From: Kitasatospora aureofaciens
GTDB taxonomy: Bacteria > Actinomycetota > Actinomycetes > Streptomycetales > Streptomycetaceae
Direction of reading: 5' to 3'
Assembly (NCBI RefSeq): GCF_001188955.3
Contig: NZ_JPRF03000065.1
Location: 124,001-188,000 of the forward strand
DNA length: 64,000 bases
The stretch's first letter is position 1; each line of letters starts with the position of its first letter. Positions 16,140 through 25,632 of the stretch are shown in pieces. The translations under genes and the position numbers were made by a program. The notes beneath the pieces are model-generated. The model was not told the DNA's origin. It was given only the letters and a program-made list of their open reading frames with translations, and made no database searches.

Positions 16140-17458
16140 GCGGGCTTCTCCCCCGGGGTTCCTGGTCGGTCGGACGGGTCGAGCGGCAGGACGGCGGCGA
16201 CCTTGAAGCCGCCGTCCGGCAGCGGACCGGTGTCCAGCCTGCCATCGACCAGCCGCACGCGTTCCCGCATTCCGACCAGACCGTGCCCGGTGCCCTCGAC
16301 CGAAGCCTCCAGCGACTCGGTGCGCTGCGGCGGGGCCGCGTTGACCACGGTGAGCCGCAGTTCGGGGCCGTCCGCCGACAGCGACACCCAGGTCCGCGCG
16401 CCGGGGGCGTGCCGGACCACGTTGGCCAGCGCCTCCTGGACGATCCGGTACGCGGAGAGGCCGACGGCCTGCGGCACCCGTTCGGTCAGTCCCTCGTCCA
16501 CGGTCAGTTCGGCGGGCACGCCGGCCCGCCCCACCGTCTCGACGAGCTGGGCGAGTTGCCCGACCCCCGGCTGCGGGGCGGTCTCCCCGGCGGACTCCTC
16601 GCTGCGCAGCACGCCGAGCAGCCGGCGCATCTCGGCCAGGGACTCGCGCGCGGTGCCGGCGATCGCGGTGAACTCCTCGGCGGCAGCGGCCGGGACGCCC
16701 TCGATCCGGTACGGCGCGCTGGCGGCCTGCACCGCGATCACCGACATGTGGTGGGCCACCACGTCGTGCAACTCCCGTGCGATCCGGGCGCGTTCCTCCA
16801 GCAGGGTGCGCCGCTCGCGCTCCACCTCGCTGATCTGCTCCTGCTCGGTGAGCAGCCGCCGGGCGACCGTGCGATCCCGGACGGCCCAGCCGAGCAGGAG
16901 GACGGCGCCGCTGAGCGCGATCAGCAGCACGGTGGTGCCGTCACCGGCTCGGGGCAGGCCGAGGGTGGTGGTGAGCACGGTGAGCAGGAAGGTGGCCACC
17001 CAGACCGCGATCACGGTGGCCCGGCGCTCGCGCAGCCCGAGGGCGAGCAGCAGGAAGAGATAGGACAGGATCATCGGCGCCGTCCACGGCCAGCTGCCCT
17101 CGACCTGGTGGTGCCGGGCGGTGATGGCGGCGGTGGTGACCAGCGTGGCGGCGCTGATCCACCAGGCGGCCAGCGGCCGGGTGATGGCCAGGAACAGCGG
17201 GATGGTCTGGCTGACGGTGAGTGCGGCGGCGACCGGCAGGACGAGGCCGTAGAAGTTGACCAGGTTGGCGATTCCGGTGGGGATCAGCACGGCCTGGAGG
17301 ATGACCACGACGATGTAGGGGAGTCGGCGGACCCAGGGCCTGCGGGAGTCCCCGAGCAGCGGGGTGTGGTCATCGCTCGGAGTGGTCAGGTGGTGCCGCA
17401 GGGTGCGCAGTTGGCGCATGGCGAACCCGCGGGCGTCGGCGGTGGTGAGCGTCTTCAT
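16136..17458 (-). CDS. Sensor histidine kinase (HisKA_3 type)
   Basis: A 440-residue membrane kinase. About five to six hydrophobic helices span residues 45-195, followed by the HisKA_3 dimerisation domain with phospho-acceptor His231 in ARELHDVVAHHMSV, and an HATPase domain (FRIVQEAL-like YRIVQEALANVVRHA and GHGLVGMRERV). It has no large extracellular domain, so it may sense membrane state. It is the first gene of the kinase-regulator pair. A partial dyad (ATAC-N4-GTAT, near 17541-17552) lies upstream and could be an autoregulatory site. Confidence 0.94.
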   Translation of the reverse strand: MKTLTTADARGFAMRQLRTLRHHLTTPSDDHTPLLGDSRRPWVRRLPYIVVVILQAVLIPTGIANLVNFYGLVLPVAAALTVSQTIPLFLAITRPLAAWWISAATLVTTAAITARHHQVEGSWPWTAPMILSYLFLLLALGLRERRATVIAVWVATFLLTVLTTTLGLPRAGDGTTVLLIALSGAVLLLGWAVRDRTVARRLLTEQEQISEVERERRTLLEERARIARELHDVVAHHMSVIAVQAASAPYRIEGVPAAAAEEFTAIAGTARESLAEMRRLLGVLRSEESAGETAPQPGVGQLAQLVETVGRAGVPAELTVDEGLTERVPQAVGLSAYRIVQEALANVVRHAPGARTWVSLSADGPELRLTVVNAAPPQRTESLEASVEGTGHGLVGMRERVRLVDGRLDTGPLPDGGFKVAAVLPLDPSDRPGTPGEKPA

Positions 17459-17563
17459 CGCCGGCCAGCCTAGGAGCGTGGGCCGGTGCGGGGCGTCGGA
17501 CTGGAGCCCGAACTTCCGGGGGCTGGCGGGGTACGGGGTGATACTCCGGTATGACAGCGGGGA

Positions 17564-18244
17564 CTACGGCCGCCAGTGCCCCGCCAGGGCGGGGCCGAGC
17601 TGGTCGAAGTACCGCTCGATGATCGCGACCATGCCCTCGGGTCCGGCCGGTTCCTGCTCGGCGGTCCAGGACAGGTGGGCGGCGCGCAGCAGGCTGCCGA
17701 AGACGGCTGCGAGCACGACCGGGCGCAGGTCCCGGGCCGGGTCCAGCCCCTCGCGCTCGGCGAGCACCTGGACGACCAGGCGCTCCTGCTCGGTGACCCG
17801 GCGCAGGTGGGCGGCGAGCAGTGCGGGCGTCTCCTCGATGATCCGCAGCAGTTCGAGGGCGCTGCTGATCGAGCCGGGTCCGGAGGTCCGGGCGTTCCCG
17901 AGGTCGCGCCAGGCCTTGACGATCGAGGCGCGCAGGGCCTGGAGCGGGGGCTCCTCGGCGGGGCGGTGGCGCAGGCAGTGGATGAAGTAGTCCTCGGCCT
18001 CGGCCATCACGGCGAGGGCGACCTCGTCCTTGTTGGCGAAGTAGCGGAAGAAGGTGCGCTGGGAGACGTCGACGGCGGAGGCGATCTCGTCGACGGTGGT
18101 CCGGGCGAAGCCCTGCCCGAGGAAGAGCGCGTGGGCGGCCTGCACCAGGGCGTCCCGGGTCTGCTGCTTCTTGCGCTCCCGCAGGCCGGGTGCCCGGCCG
18201 AGGTCCTCCGGGGTGCCGACGGGGTGAGAGGTGCGAGCGGCCAT
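17564..18244 (-). CDS. TetR family transcriptional regulator
   Basis: A 226-residue repressor. Its N-terminal helix-turn-helix (about 28-75) includes TTVDEIASAVDVSQRTFFRY followed by FANKDEVALAVM; a variable ligand-binding domain follows. Start ATG 18244 was chosen because GGAAGG lies upstream; an ATG at 18289 would add 15 residues. It is divergent from an MFS exporter, with two TGACA/TGTCA dyads between them, the classic arrangement of a drug-responsive repressor and its efflux pump. Confidence 0.92.
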   Translation of the reverse strand: MAARTSHPVGTPEDLGRAPGLRERKKQQTRDALVQAAHALFLGQGFARTTVDEIASAVDVSQRTFFRYFANKDEVALAVMAEAEDYFIHCLRHRPAEEPPLQALRASIVKAWRDLGNARTSGPGSISSALELLRIIEETPALLAAHLRRVTEQERLVVQVLAEREGLDPARDLRPVVLAAVFGSLLRAAHLSWTAEQEPAGPEGMVAIIERYFDQLGPALAGHWRP

Positions 18245-18300
18245 GGAGGGGGCCTTCCGGGGGCGCTGGGGCGAGGGGTGGGAGGACAACCTTAGCCGCC

Positions 18301-18360
18301 TGACAAATGTCAGTTCAGGTCAGTAGTCATCGTTTGCCGAATGTCAGTGACTGACATAAT
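18301..18360. promoter_or_regulatory. TetR operators and MFS promoter
   Basis: Two dyads are present: TGACA-AA-TGTCA at 18301-18312 and ATGTCAG-TGA-CTGACAT at 18341-18357. The second overlaps a -10-like CATAAT (18355-18360), with a -35-like TTTGCC about 16 bp upstream. Binding here would block the exporter promoter. Confidence 0.75.
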
Positions 18361-18462
18361 CTGCCGGAGTGGCGCTCGTCGGCCGGGCACTCGTGGGGAC
18401 GGGTGGGTCGTCGCAGCGCCACCGTCATGTCCCGGTCTCTGCCACGCCCACGGAGGGCCAAG

Positions 18463-20067
18463 ATGAGTCAGTTCGTCGTCAAGAACTCCGAGGCGGACGC
18501 ACCGCCGCCACCGAACCCGTCGTCCGGGGGGCTCAAGGGGCACCCCTGGCTGACCCTGTTGACCGTCGCGGTCGGCGTCATGATGGTCGCCCTGGACGGC
18601 ACCATCGTCGCCATCGCCAACCCGGTGATCCAGGAGAAGCTGGGCGCCGCGCCCTCCGAGATCCAGTGGGTCACCAGCGGCTACCTGCTGGCGCTCGCCG
18701 TCTTCCTGATCACGGCCGGCAAGATCGGCGACCGCTTCGGCCACAAGAGCACCTTCCTGGTCGGCGCGGTCGGCTTCGCCGCCACCTCCGCCGCGATCGG
18801 CTTCGCGGGGAACATCCAGACCGTGATCGCCTTCCGGGTGCTCCAGGGCCTGTTCGGCGCGCTGCTCCAGCCGGCCGCGCTCGGCCTGCTGCGCGGGGCC
18901 TTCCCGGCCGAGCGGCTCAACATGGCGATCGGCATCTGGGGCGGCGTGATCGGCGCCTCCACCGCGGCCGGCCCGATCGTCGGCGGCCTGCTGGTCGAGC
19001 ACGTCAGCTGGGAGTCGGTCTTCTTCATCAACATCCCGGTCGGCCTGATCGCGCTGGCCCTCGGCCTGTGGGTCCTGCGCGACGTACGGGCCGAGAACGC
19101 CGCCAGGTCCTTCGACCTGCCGGGCATCGGCCTGCTCTCGGTCGGCATGTTCGCCCTGGTCTTCGGCATCATCAAGGCCCCCGAGTGGGGCTGGGGCGAC
19201 AGCCGGACGCTGCTGTTCCTGGGCGGCGCCGTGCTGCTGATGGTGCTCTTCGCGCTCTGGCAGGGCCGGGCGAAGGAGCCGCTGATCCCGCTCAGCCTGT
19301 TCCGCTCGGTGCCGCTGTCGGCGGGCGTCCTGCTGATGGTCCTGATGGCCTTCGCGTTCTTCGGCGCGATCTTCTTCGTGACCTTCTACCTGCAGAACGT
19401 GCACGGCATGAGGCCGGTCGACGCCGGCGTCCACCTGCTGCCGATGACCGGCATGATGATCGTCGGCTCGCCGCTGGCCGGCATCGCGATCGGCAAGGTC
19501 GGCCCGCGGATCCCGATCATGGTCGGAATGCTGCTCACCACCGGCGCCATGGTCGGCATGTCCACCCTGGACACCGGCTCGGGCACCGGCGTGATGTCGC
19601 TCTGGTTCGTCCTGATGGGCCTCGGCATCAGCCCGGTCATCGTCGGCGCCACCGAGGTCATCGTCGGCAACGCCCCGCTGGAGCTGTCCGGCGTGGCCGG
19701 CGGGCTCCAGCAGGCCGCGATGCAGGTCGGCGGGAGCCTGGGCACCGCCGTGCTGGGCGCCCTGATGGCCGCCAAGGTCGGTGACGTGCTGCCCGGCAAC
19801 TGGGCGAAGCCGGGCCTGCCGCCGGTCGCCGACCCGCAGCAGGCCGAACTGCTCAAGCAGGGCGCCCAACTGGGCATCGCCCCGCCCGCCCAGCCCGGTA
19901 TGCCGCAGCAGGCGGTGGACGCGATGGCCGGCGCCGTGCACCAGTCCTTCGTCAGCGGCATGTCGCTGGCCTTCGTGGTGGCCGCCGCGGTGGCCTTCGC
20001 CGCCGCCCTGCTCGCCCTGCTGACCCGTCGCGGCAGCAACGACGCGGGCCCGGCCGTGCACATCTGA
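18463..20067 (+). CDS. MFS drug exporter, DHA2 (EmrB/QacA) type
   Basis: A 534-residue transporter with about 14 predicted membrane helices, as in proton-driven DHA2 exporters. Motif A is seen as GKIGDRFGHKS, motif C-like GPIVGGLL lies in the fifth helix, and DGTIVAIANPVI is the first-helix signature. ATG 18463 follows GGAGGG; longer frames upstream would run through the operator. Substrates are unknown, but the TetR repressor and operators suggest inducible export of a toxic small molecule. Confidence 0.93.
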   Translation: MSQFVVKNSEADAPPPPNPSSGGLKGHPWLTLLTVAVGVMMVALDGTIVAIANPVIQEKLGAAPSEIQWVTSGYLLALAVFLITAGKIGDRFGHKSTFLVGAVGFAATSAAIGFAGNIQTVIAFRVLQGLFGALLQPAALGLLRGAFPAERLNMAIGIWGGVIGASTAAGPIVGGLLVEHVSWESVFFINIPVGLIALALGLWVLRDVRAENAARSFDLPGIGLLSVGMFALVFGIIKAPEWGWGDSRTLLFLGGAVLLMVLFALWQGRAKEPLIPLSLFRSVPLSAGVLLMVLMAFAFFGAIFFVTFYLQNVHGMRPVDAGVHLLPMTGMMIVGSPLAGIAIGKVGPRIPIMVGMLLTTGAMVGMSTLDTGSGTGVMSLWFVLMGLGISPVIVGATEVIVGNAPLELSGVAGGLQQAAMQVGGSLGTAVLGALMAAKVGDVLPGNWAKPGLPPVADPQQAELLKQGAQLGIAPPAQPGMPQQAVDAMAGAVHQSFVSGMSLAFVVAAAVAFAAALLALLTRRGSNDAGPAVHI

Positions 20068-20086
20068 CCCGCCTCGGCGGAGGAAA

Positions 20087-20130
20087 CCGAAAGGGCCGGA
20101 CCCCCAGCACGAGGGGTCCGGCCCTTTCGG
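20087..20130. terminator. Bidirectional terminator between MFS gene and aceE
   Basis: A perfect 18-bp stem (CCGAAAGGGCCGGACCCC with its complement at 20113-20130) closes an 8-nt loop between convergent genes. Confidence 0.9.
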
Positions 20131-20144
20131 GCACTAGCGGGTGA

Positions 20145-22895
20145 TCAGGCGTCGCCGCCGACGGCACCCGGGTCGGCCGCGGCCACGTCCAGCAGCTGGT
20201 AGCGGTCGATCGCGTCCTTCAGCACCGAGCGCTCCACCTTGCCCTGCTTGGCGAGCTCGGTGAGCACCCCCAGCACGACCGACTGGGCGTCGATGTGGAA
20301 GAAGCGACGGGCCGCGCCACGGGTGTCGGCGAAGCCGAAGCCGTCGGCGCCCAGCGACTGGTACTGGCCCGGCACCCAGCGGGCGATCTGGTCCGGAACG
20401 GCGCGCATCCAGTCGGACACGGCGACGACCGGGCCCTCGGCGCCCTGGAGCTTCTGGGTGACGTACGGCACGCGCTGCTGCTCCTCGGGGTGCAGCAGGT
20501 TGAACTCCTCGGCCTCCACCGCGTCGCGGCGCAGCTCGTTCCAGGAGGTCGCGGACCAGACGTCGGCCCTGACGTTCCACTCCTCGGCGAGGATGCGCTG
20601 GGCCTCCAGGGCCCACGGCACGGCCACGCCGGAGGCGAGGATCTGGGCCGGGATCTGGCCGGCGGTGCCCGGCGCGTACTTGTGCAGACCCTTGAGGATG
20701 CCCTCGACGTCCACGTTCTCGGGCTCGGCCGGCATCTTGATCGGCTCGTTGTAGACGGTGAGGTAGTAGAACACGTCCTCGCCGTGCGGGTGCTCGGCCG
20801 TGGAGCCGTACATCCGGCGCAGACCGTCCTGGACGATGTGCGCGATCTCGAAGCCGTACGCCGGGTCGTACGCGACGACGCCGGGGTTGGTCGAGGCCAG
20901 CAGGTGCGAGTGGCCGTCGGCGTGCTGCAGGCCCTCACCGGTCAGGGTGGTGCGACCGGCGGTGGCGCCGAGCACGAAGCCGCGGGCCAGCTGGTCGGCC
21001 ATCTGCCAGAACTGGTCGCCGGTGCGCTGGAAGCCGAACATCGAGTAGAAGACGTACACCGGGATCAGCGGCTCGCCGTGGGTCGCGTAGGACGAACCGG
21101 CGGCGATCAGCGAGGCGGTGCAGCCGGCTTCGGAGATGCCGTCGTGCAGCATCTGGCCGGTCGGCGACTCCTTGTAGGCCAGCAGCAGGTCACGGTCGAC
21201 CGACTCGTAGGTCTGGCCCATCGGGTTGTAGATCTTCGCCGACGGGAACAGCGAGTCCATGCCGAAGGTGCGGTACTCGTCCGGAGCGATCGGCACGAAG
21301 CGGTTGCCGATGCCCTTGTCCCGCATCAGGTCCTTGAGCAGCCGGACGAACGCCATGGTGGTGGCGATGGTCTGGTTGCCGGAACCCTTCTTGACCGCCT
21401 TGTACGCGTCGTCGCCGGGCAGCGTGAGCTGGCGCGGGCGCACCTTGCGGGTGGGCACGAAGCCGCCGAGGCCCTGGCGGCGGTCGTGCATGTACTGGAT
21501 CTCCTCCGAGTTGCGACCCGGGTGGTAGTACGGCGGGTAGCCCTCGTCCAGCTGCTTGTCGGTGATCGGCAGGTGCAGCCGGTCGCGGAAGCGCTTCAGG
21601 TCGTCGACCGTCAGCTTCTTCATCTGGTGGGTGGCGTTGCGGCCCTCGAAGTTGGGGCCCAGCGTCCAGCCCTTGACCGTCTGGGCCAGGATGACCGTCG
21701 GCTGGCCCTTGTGCTCACGGGCCGCCTTGAACGCCGCGTAGATCTTCTTGTGGTCGTGGCCGCCGCGACCCAGGTGCTGGATCTGCTGGTCGGTCATGTT
21801 CTCGACCATGGCGCGCAGGCGCAGGTCGCCGCCGAAGAAGTGCTCGCGGATGTAGTCGCCGGTCTCGGTGGCGTAGGTCTGGAACTGGCCGTCCGGCGTG
21901 GTGTTCATCTTGTTCACCAGGACGCCGTCGCGGTCCTGCGCGAGCAGCGGGTCCCAGCTGCGGTCCCAGATGAGCTTGATCACGTTCCAGCCGGCGCCCC
22001 GGAACTGGGACTCCAGCTCCTGGATGATCTTGCCGTTGCCGCGGACCGGGCCGTCCAGGCGCTGCAGGTTGCAGTTGACCACGAAGGTCAGGTTGTCCAG
22101 GCCCTCGCGGGCGGCCAGCGACAGCTGGCCGAGCGACTCGGGCTCGTCCATCTCGCCGTCGCCGAGGAAGGCGTAGACGTGCGAGTCGGAGGTGTCCTTG
22201 ATGCCCCGGTGCTCCAGGTAGCGGTTCATCCGGGCCTGGTAGATCGCGCCGAGGGGGCCGAGGCCCATCGAGACGGTCGGGAACTCCCAGAAGTCCGGCA
22301 TCAGCCGCGGGTGCGGGTAGCTGGACAGGCCGTACGGGGCCTTCGACTTCTCCTGGCGGAACGCGTCGAGCTGCTGCTCGGTGAGTCGGTCCAGCAGGAA
22401 GGCGCGGGCGTAGATGCCGGGGGAGGCGTGGCCCTGGAAGAAGACCTGGTCGCCGGACTCGCCCTCGGCGTCCTTGCCGCGGAAGAAGTAGTTGAAGCCC
22501 ACGTCGTACAGCGACGCGGAGGAGGCGAAGGTGGCGATGTGGCCACCGACGCCGATGCCCGGGCGCTGCGCCCGGGAGACCATCACGGCCGCGTTCCAGC
22601 GGGTCGCGTTGAGGATCTTGCGCTCGATCTCCTCGTTGCCGGGGAAGAAGGGCTCGTCCTTGGTCGCGATGGTGTTGACGTAGTCCGTGCTGCGCATCTC
22701 GGGCACGGCGACACGCTTCTCGCGGGCGCGCTCGATCAGCCGCAGCATCAGGTAACGGGCACGCTCACGCCCCCGCTCGTCGATAGCCGCATCGAGCGAC
22801 TCCAGCCATTCCGCGGTCTCCTCGGGATCGAAGTCCGGGACCTGACTCGGAAGGCCGCCAATGATGATCGGGTTGCGATCGGATCCGGAAGCCAC
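20145..22895 (-). CDS. aceE: Pyruvate dehydrogenase E1 component, homodimeric type
   Basis: This 916-residue enzyme uses thiamine diphosphate to decarboxylate pyruvate and passes the acetyl group to E2 lipoyl domains, linking glycolysis to the TCA cycle. The cofactor motif is GDGEMDEPES through VVNCN near residues 245-275, and the length is typical of homodimeric E1. GTG 22895 is preceded by AAGGA. The gene stands alone, so E2 and E3 are elsewhere. It is divergent from the DUF3052 gene, as in mycobacteria. Confidence 0.97.
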   Translation of the reverse strand: MASGSDRNPIIIGGLPSQVPDFDPEETAEWLESLDAAIDERGRERARYLMLRLIERAREKRVAVPEMRSTDYVNTIATKDEPFFPGNEEIERKILNATRWNAAVMVSRAQRPGIGVGGHIATFASSASLYDVGFNYFFRGKDAEGESGDQVFFQGHASPGIYARAFLLDRLTEQQLDAFRQEKSKAPYGLSSYPHPRLMPDFWEFPTVSMGLGPLGAIYQARMNRYLEHRGIKDTSDSHVYAFLGDGEMDEPESLGQLSLAAREGLDNLTFVVNCNLQRLDGPVRGNGKIIQELESQFRGAGWNVIKLIWDRSWDPLLAQDRDGVLVNKMNTTPDGQFQTYATETGDYIREHFFGGDLRLRAMVENMTDQQIQHLGRGGHDHKKIYAAFKAAREHKGQPTVILAQTVKGWTLGPNFEGRNATHQMKKLTVDDLKRFRDRLHLPITDKQLDEGYPPYYHPGRNSEEIQYMHDRRQGLGGFVPTRKVRPRQLTLPGDDAYKAVKKGSGNQTIATTMAFVRLLKDLMRDKGIGNRFVPIAPDEYRTFGMDSLFPSAKIYNPMGQTYESVDRDLLLAYKESPTGQMLHDGISEAGCTASLIAAGSSYATHGEPLIPVYVFYSMFGFQRTGDQFWQMADQLARGFVLGATAGRTTLTGEGLQHADGHSHLLASTNPGVVAYDPAYGFEIAHIVQDGLRRMYGSTAEHPHGEDVFYYLTVYNEPIKMPAEPENVDVEGILKGLHKYAPGTAGQIPAQILASGVAVPWALEAQRILAEEWNVRADVWSATSWNELRRDAVEAEEFNLLHPEEQQRVPYVTQKLQGAEGPVVAVSDWMRAVPDQIARWVPGQYQSLGADGFGFADTRGAARRFFHIDAQSVVLGVLTELAKQGKVERSVLKDAIDRYQLLDVAAADPGAVGGDA

Positions 22896-23413
22896 GCTGT
22901 TCCTTCACTGTCGGTCGAAACTAGAGGTGTGTCGCGCCGCCTCCATCGTGCTACCGCGCTCGGAGATCCGTCATCTCTACCGATCGGTAACCGTTCCGCC
23001 TGGTGGGCGGAGCGGCTTGGTGGCGTGCGTCGCGGGCGTCTTCGTCCGCTCCGAACACCCCCGGGTGTTACGAACAGAGGTGGTCCGACCTGGTGTCCCG
23101 TCCGCCCGATGGCGGGCGGCCGGGGTGAGGGCCAACAGGAGACTCTACGCCCGCGCACACGCGGACCCCGAATGCCGTTCGCATCTCGGGCACGCGTACG
23201 GCCTGTGGGCCGGGACCACCCGAAGCATCCTTGTCCCACGCAGAGAAGGGCAAATCGGTGTGATTCCCGACACGTCGACCGGCGTGTCCCGCTGTGACAC
23301 GTCAACCTTTGGAGGGGATCGGCGGTCGGGTACTTGCGCGAACCGCCGCGCCCGTGTGGACTACGGCCACAGCCTCGGCATGGATGCCGAGCCGAATACT
23401 GGAGGTTATTCCC
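22896..23413. promoter_or_regulatory. Divergent promoter region of aceE and the DUF3052 gene
   Basis: No convincing gene lies in these 518 bp. It must carry the promoters of two divergent genes. A 16-bp inverted repeat (AACACCC-CC-GGGTGTT, 23054-23069) and a second dyad (GACACG-N8-CGTGTC, about 23269-23288) are candidate regulator sites. No regulator can be named from the sequence. Confidence 0.5.
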
Positions 23414-23854
23414 GTGAGCGCGACCGCGGACCCCGCGGACAAGTCCAACCCGGCGACCCGTCTCGGCTTCGAAGAGGGCCAGATCGTCCAGGAGCTGGGG
23501 TACGACGACGACACTGACCAGGATCTCCGCGAGGGCATCGAGGAGATCACCGGGACGGATCTCGTCGACGAGGACTACGACGACGTCGCGGACGCCGTCC
23601 TGCTGTGGCACCGCGACGACGACGGGGACCTCACCGACGCCCTCGTCGACGCCCTGGAATACCTGGCCGAGGGCGGTCTGATCTGGCTGCTGACGCCCAA
23701 GACCGGGCGGGACGGCCACATCGAGGCCTCCGACATCGCTGACGCGGCGAAGACCGCCGGTCTCTCGCAGACCAGCTCGATCGCGATCGCCAAGGACTGG
23801 GCGGCCACCCGTCTGGCGACCAAGTCCACGGCGAAGCAGCCCAAGCAGCGCTGA
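23414..23854 (+). CDS. DUF3052 family protein
   Basis: A 146-residue, strongly acidic protein of the actinobacterial DUF3052 family, function unknown. Family features are the N-terminal RLGFEEGQIVQELGYDDD, the core YDDVADAVLLWHRDDDGDLT and a Lys-rich tail (TKSTAKQPKQR). It has no membrane segment. GTG 23414 is preceded by GGAGG at 23401-23405. Its place between divergent aceE and a downstream AhpE-like gene matches Rv2239c in Mycobacterium tuberculosis, a long-conserved neighbourhood. Confidence 0.9.
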   Translation: MSATADPADKSNPATRLGFEEGQIVQELGYDDDTDQDLREGIEEITGTDLVDEDYDDVADAVLLWHRDDDGDLTDALVDALEYLAEGGLIWLLTPKTGRDGHIEASDIADAAKTAGLSQTSSIAIAKDWAATRLATKSTAKQPKQR

Positions 23855-24157
23855 GCGGACCCCTGAGCCCCGTGCCGGGCCCCGCCGGAGACCTCCTCCG
23901 GCGGGGCCCGGTGCGTTTCCCGGGGTCTGGCCCCCGGGCACGGTTCCCGGAGCGCGTTTCCCCCGGGTGCGTTTCCCGGGGCGCGTCCCCGGGGCGCGTT
24001 TCCACGGCCCCGCTCGCGCGTTCGCTCAGGGCGGAAGGACGGGCCTCCCGGCGGAGCGGGTCATCCGTTCGGCGGAACGCGGGTGAACGGATGCGAGGAT
24101 GGCGCCTGCCGCGCCCGTCGCGCGGCCCGCTCGCGTCAGATCAGAAAGGTCCCGCTC
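23855..24157. other. Intergenic region between DUF3052 and peroxiredoxin genes
   Basis: No gene is seen. It begins with a terminator hairpin and continues with a C/G-rich stretch (about 23911-24005) in which GCGTTTCCC recurs four times among CCCGGGG blocks, a degenerate short repeat. The promoter of the peroxiredoxin gene is expected in the last 100 bp. Confidence 0.5.
23875..23911 (+). terminator. Terminator after the DUF3052 gene
   Basis: A perfect 16-bp stem (CCGGGCCCCGCCGGAG with its complement) closes a 5-nt loop 20 bp after the stop codon. Confidence 0.85.
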
Positions 24158-24616
24158 ATGGCCATCGAGGTCGGCACCCCGGCTCCGGACTTCGAGCTCC
24201 GCACCCAGCACGGGGAGACCGTCCGGCTGGCCGACTTCCGCGGCCGCAAGCACGTCGTCCTGGTCTTCTACCCGTTCGCCTTCACCGGCGTGTGCACCGG
24301 CGAGCTGGGCGCGATCCAGCGTGAGCTGGCCGGGCTGCAGAACGACGACGTCCAGGTGCTCGGCGTCTCCTGCGACTCGCAGTTCGGCCAGCGCGTGTTC
24401 GCCGACCGGGAGGGCCTGGAGTTCCCGCTGCTGGCCGACTTCTGGCCGCACGGCGAGGTCGCCCGCGCGTACGGCGTCCTGGACGAGGAGAAGGGCTGCC
24501 CGCTGCGCGGCACCTTCGTGATCGACAGGGCCGGGACGGTGCGCTGGAGCGTCGTGAACGGCCTCCCGGACGCGCGGGACGAGCAGGAGTACCTGAAGGT
24601 CCTGGCCGGCCTCTGA
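24158..24616 (+). CDS. AhpE-type peroxiredoxin
   Basis: A 152-residue thiol peroxidase of the AhpE/Bcp group that reduces hydrogen peroxide and organic hydroperoxides. The peroxidatic Cys46 lies in FYPFAFTGVCTGEL; two further Cys (72 and 114) could serve in resolution, though AhpE usually relies on external thiols such as mycoredoxin. ATG 24158 is preceded by AAAGG. The order aceE, DUF3052, AhpE repeats the mycobacterial arrangement (Rv2241, Rv2239c, Rv2238c). Confidence 0.9.
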   Translation: MAIEVGTPAPDFELRTQHGETVRLADFRGRKHVVLVFYPFAFTGVCTGELGAIQRELAGLQNDDVQVLGVSCDSQFGQRVFADREGLEFPLLADFWPHGEVARAYGVLDEEKGCPLRGTFVIDRAGTVRWSVVNGLPDARDEQEYLKVLAGL

Positions 24617-24850
24617 GGGCCGTCCGGCCCGACGCGCGTCCGGTCCGTGCGCCCGCTGCGTGCGGCCCGCCGACCGGCCCCGTACGGCCCGCGCGACGCG
24701 TCCGCGTCGCCCGTTCGGCCGTGCGTGCGGGAACCCGGTACTACGCTCGGGCCGTTGGCGGAGTGGGGCGTACGTCCGTTTTCGGCGGTCGGCGCCTCGA
24801 ACCGCACCACCGGGGGCACCGGCCGGTGCCTCCTGATTCTTGGAGGACAA

Positions 24851-25426
24851 GTGGGAGTCAGCCTCAGCAAGGGCGGAAACGTCTCGCTCACCAAGGAGGC
24901 CCCCGGGCTCCAGGCCGTCGTGGTCGGCCTGGGCTGGGACGTCCGGACCACCACCGGGACGGACTTCGACCTGGACGCCAGCGCGCTGCTCTGCAACGAG
25001 CAGGGCAAGGTCGGTTCGGACGGCAACTTCGTGTTCTTCAACAACCTGAAGAGCCCGGACGGCTCCGTGGAGCACACCGGTGACAACCGGACGGGTGAGG
25101 GCGAGGGCGACGACGAGGCGATCAAGGTCAACCTGGCCGGCGTCCCGGCGGACGTGCAGAAGATCGTCTTCCCGGTGTCGATCTACGACGCCGAGAACCG
25201 GGGCCAGAACTTCGGCCAGGTGCGCAACGCGTTCATCCGCGTGGTGAACCAGGAGAACAACGCGGAGCTGGCGCGCTACGACCTCTCCGAGGACGCCTCC
25301 ACCGAGACCGCGATGGTCTTCGGCGAGCTGTACCGCAACGGCGGTGAGTGGAAGTTCCGCGCCATCGGCCAGGGCTACGCCTCCGGCCTGCGCGGCATCG
25401 CCCAGGACTTCGGCGTCAACGTCTGA
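24851..25426 (+). CDS. TerD family protein (copy 1)
   Basis: A 191-residue TerD domain protein. Family marks are VSLSKGGNVSLTKE, GWDVRTTTGTDFDLDASALL, the Asp/Glu-rich calcium-binding loops DNRTGEGEGDDE, and NFGQVRNAFIRVV. TerD proteins bind Ca2+ and are part of a general stress response to toxic oxyanions, phage and chemicals; tellurite is only one inducer. GTG 24851 follows GGAGG. The protein shares most of its length with the next gene product, which indicates tandem duplication. Confidence 0.93.
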   Translation: MGVSLSKGGNVSLTKEAPGLQAVVVGLGWDVRTTTGTDFDLDASALLCNEQGKVGSDGNFVFFNNLKSPDGSVEHTGDNRTGEGEGDDEAIKVNLAGVPADVQKIVFPVSIYDAENRGQNFGQVRNAFIRVVNQENNAELARYDLSEDASTETAMVFGELYRNGGEWKFRAIGQGYASGLRGIAQDFGVNV

Positions 25427-25463
25427 GTCCCCCTGCGGCGCAAGGGTTTTGCGCCGGATCCCC

Positions 25464-25502
25464 CGGGGCGGCCCCGGACCCCAGCGGTCCGGGGCCGCCC
25501 CG
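25464..25502 (+). terminator. Terminator between the terD copies
   Basis: A perfect 17-bp stem (CGGGGCGGCCCCGGACC with its complement at 25486-25502) closes a 5-nt loop. It separates the two terD copies into distinct transcripts. Confidence 0.85.
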
Positions 25503-25632
25503 ACTTCGTCGGGGTTTGTTGCGCTGCGAGTATGTGAGTTCAGGAAGTTCAGCCGGCCGAAGCGGGCCGGCCGGGGCCGCGGGGGACTACACCTGTAAGG
25601 CGCCCCGGGAGAAGCAAGGGAGGAAGAACACC

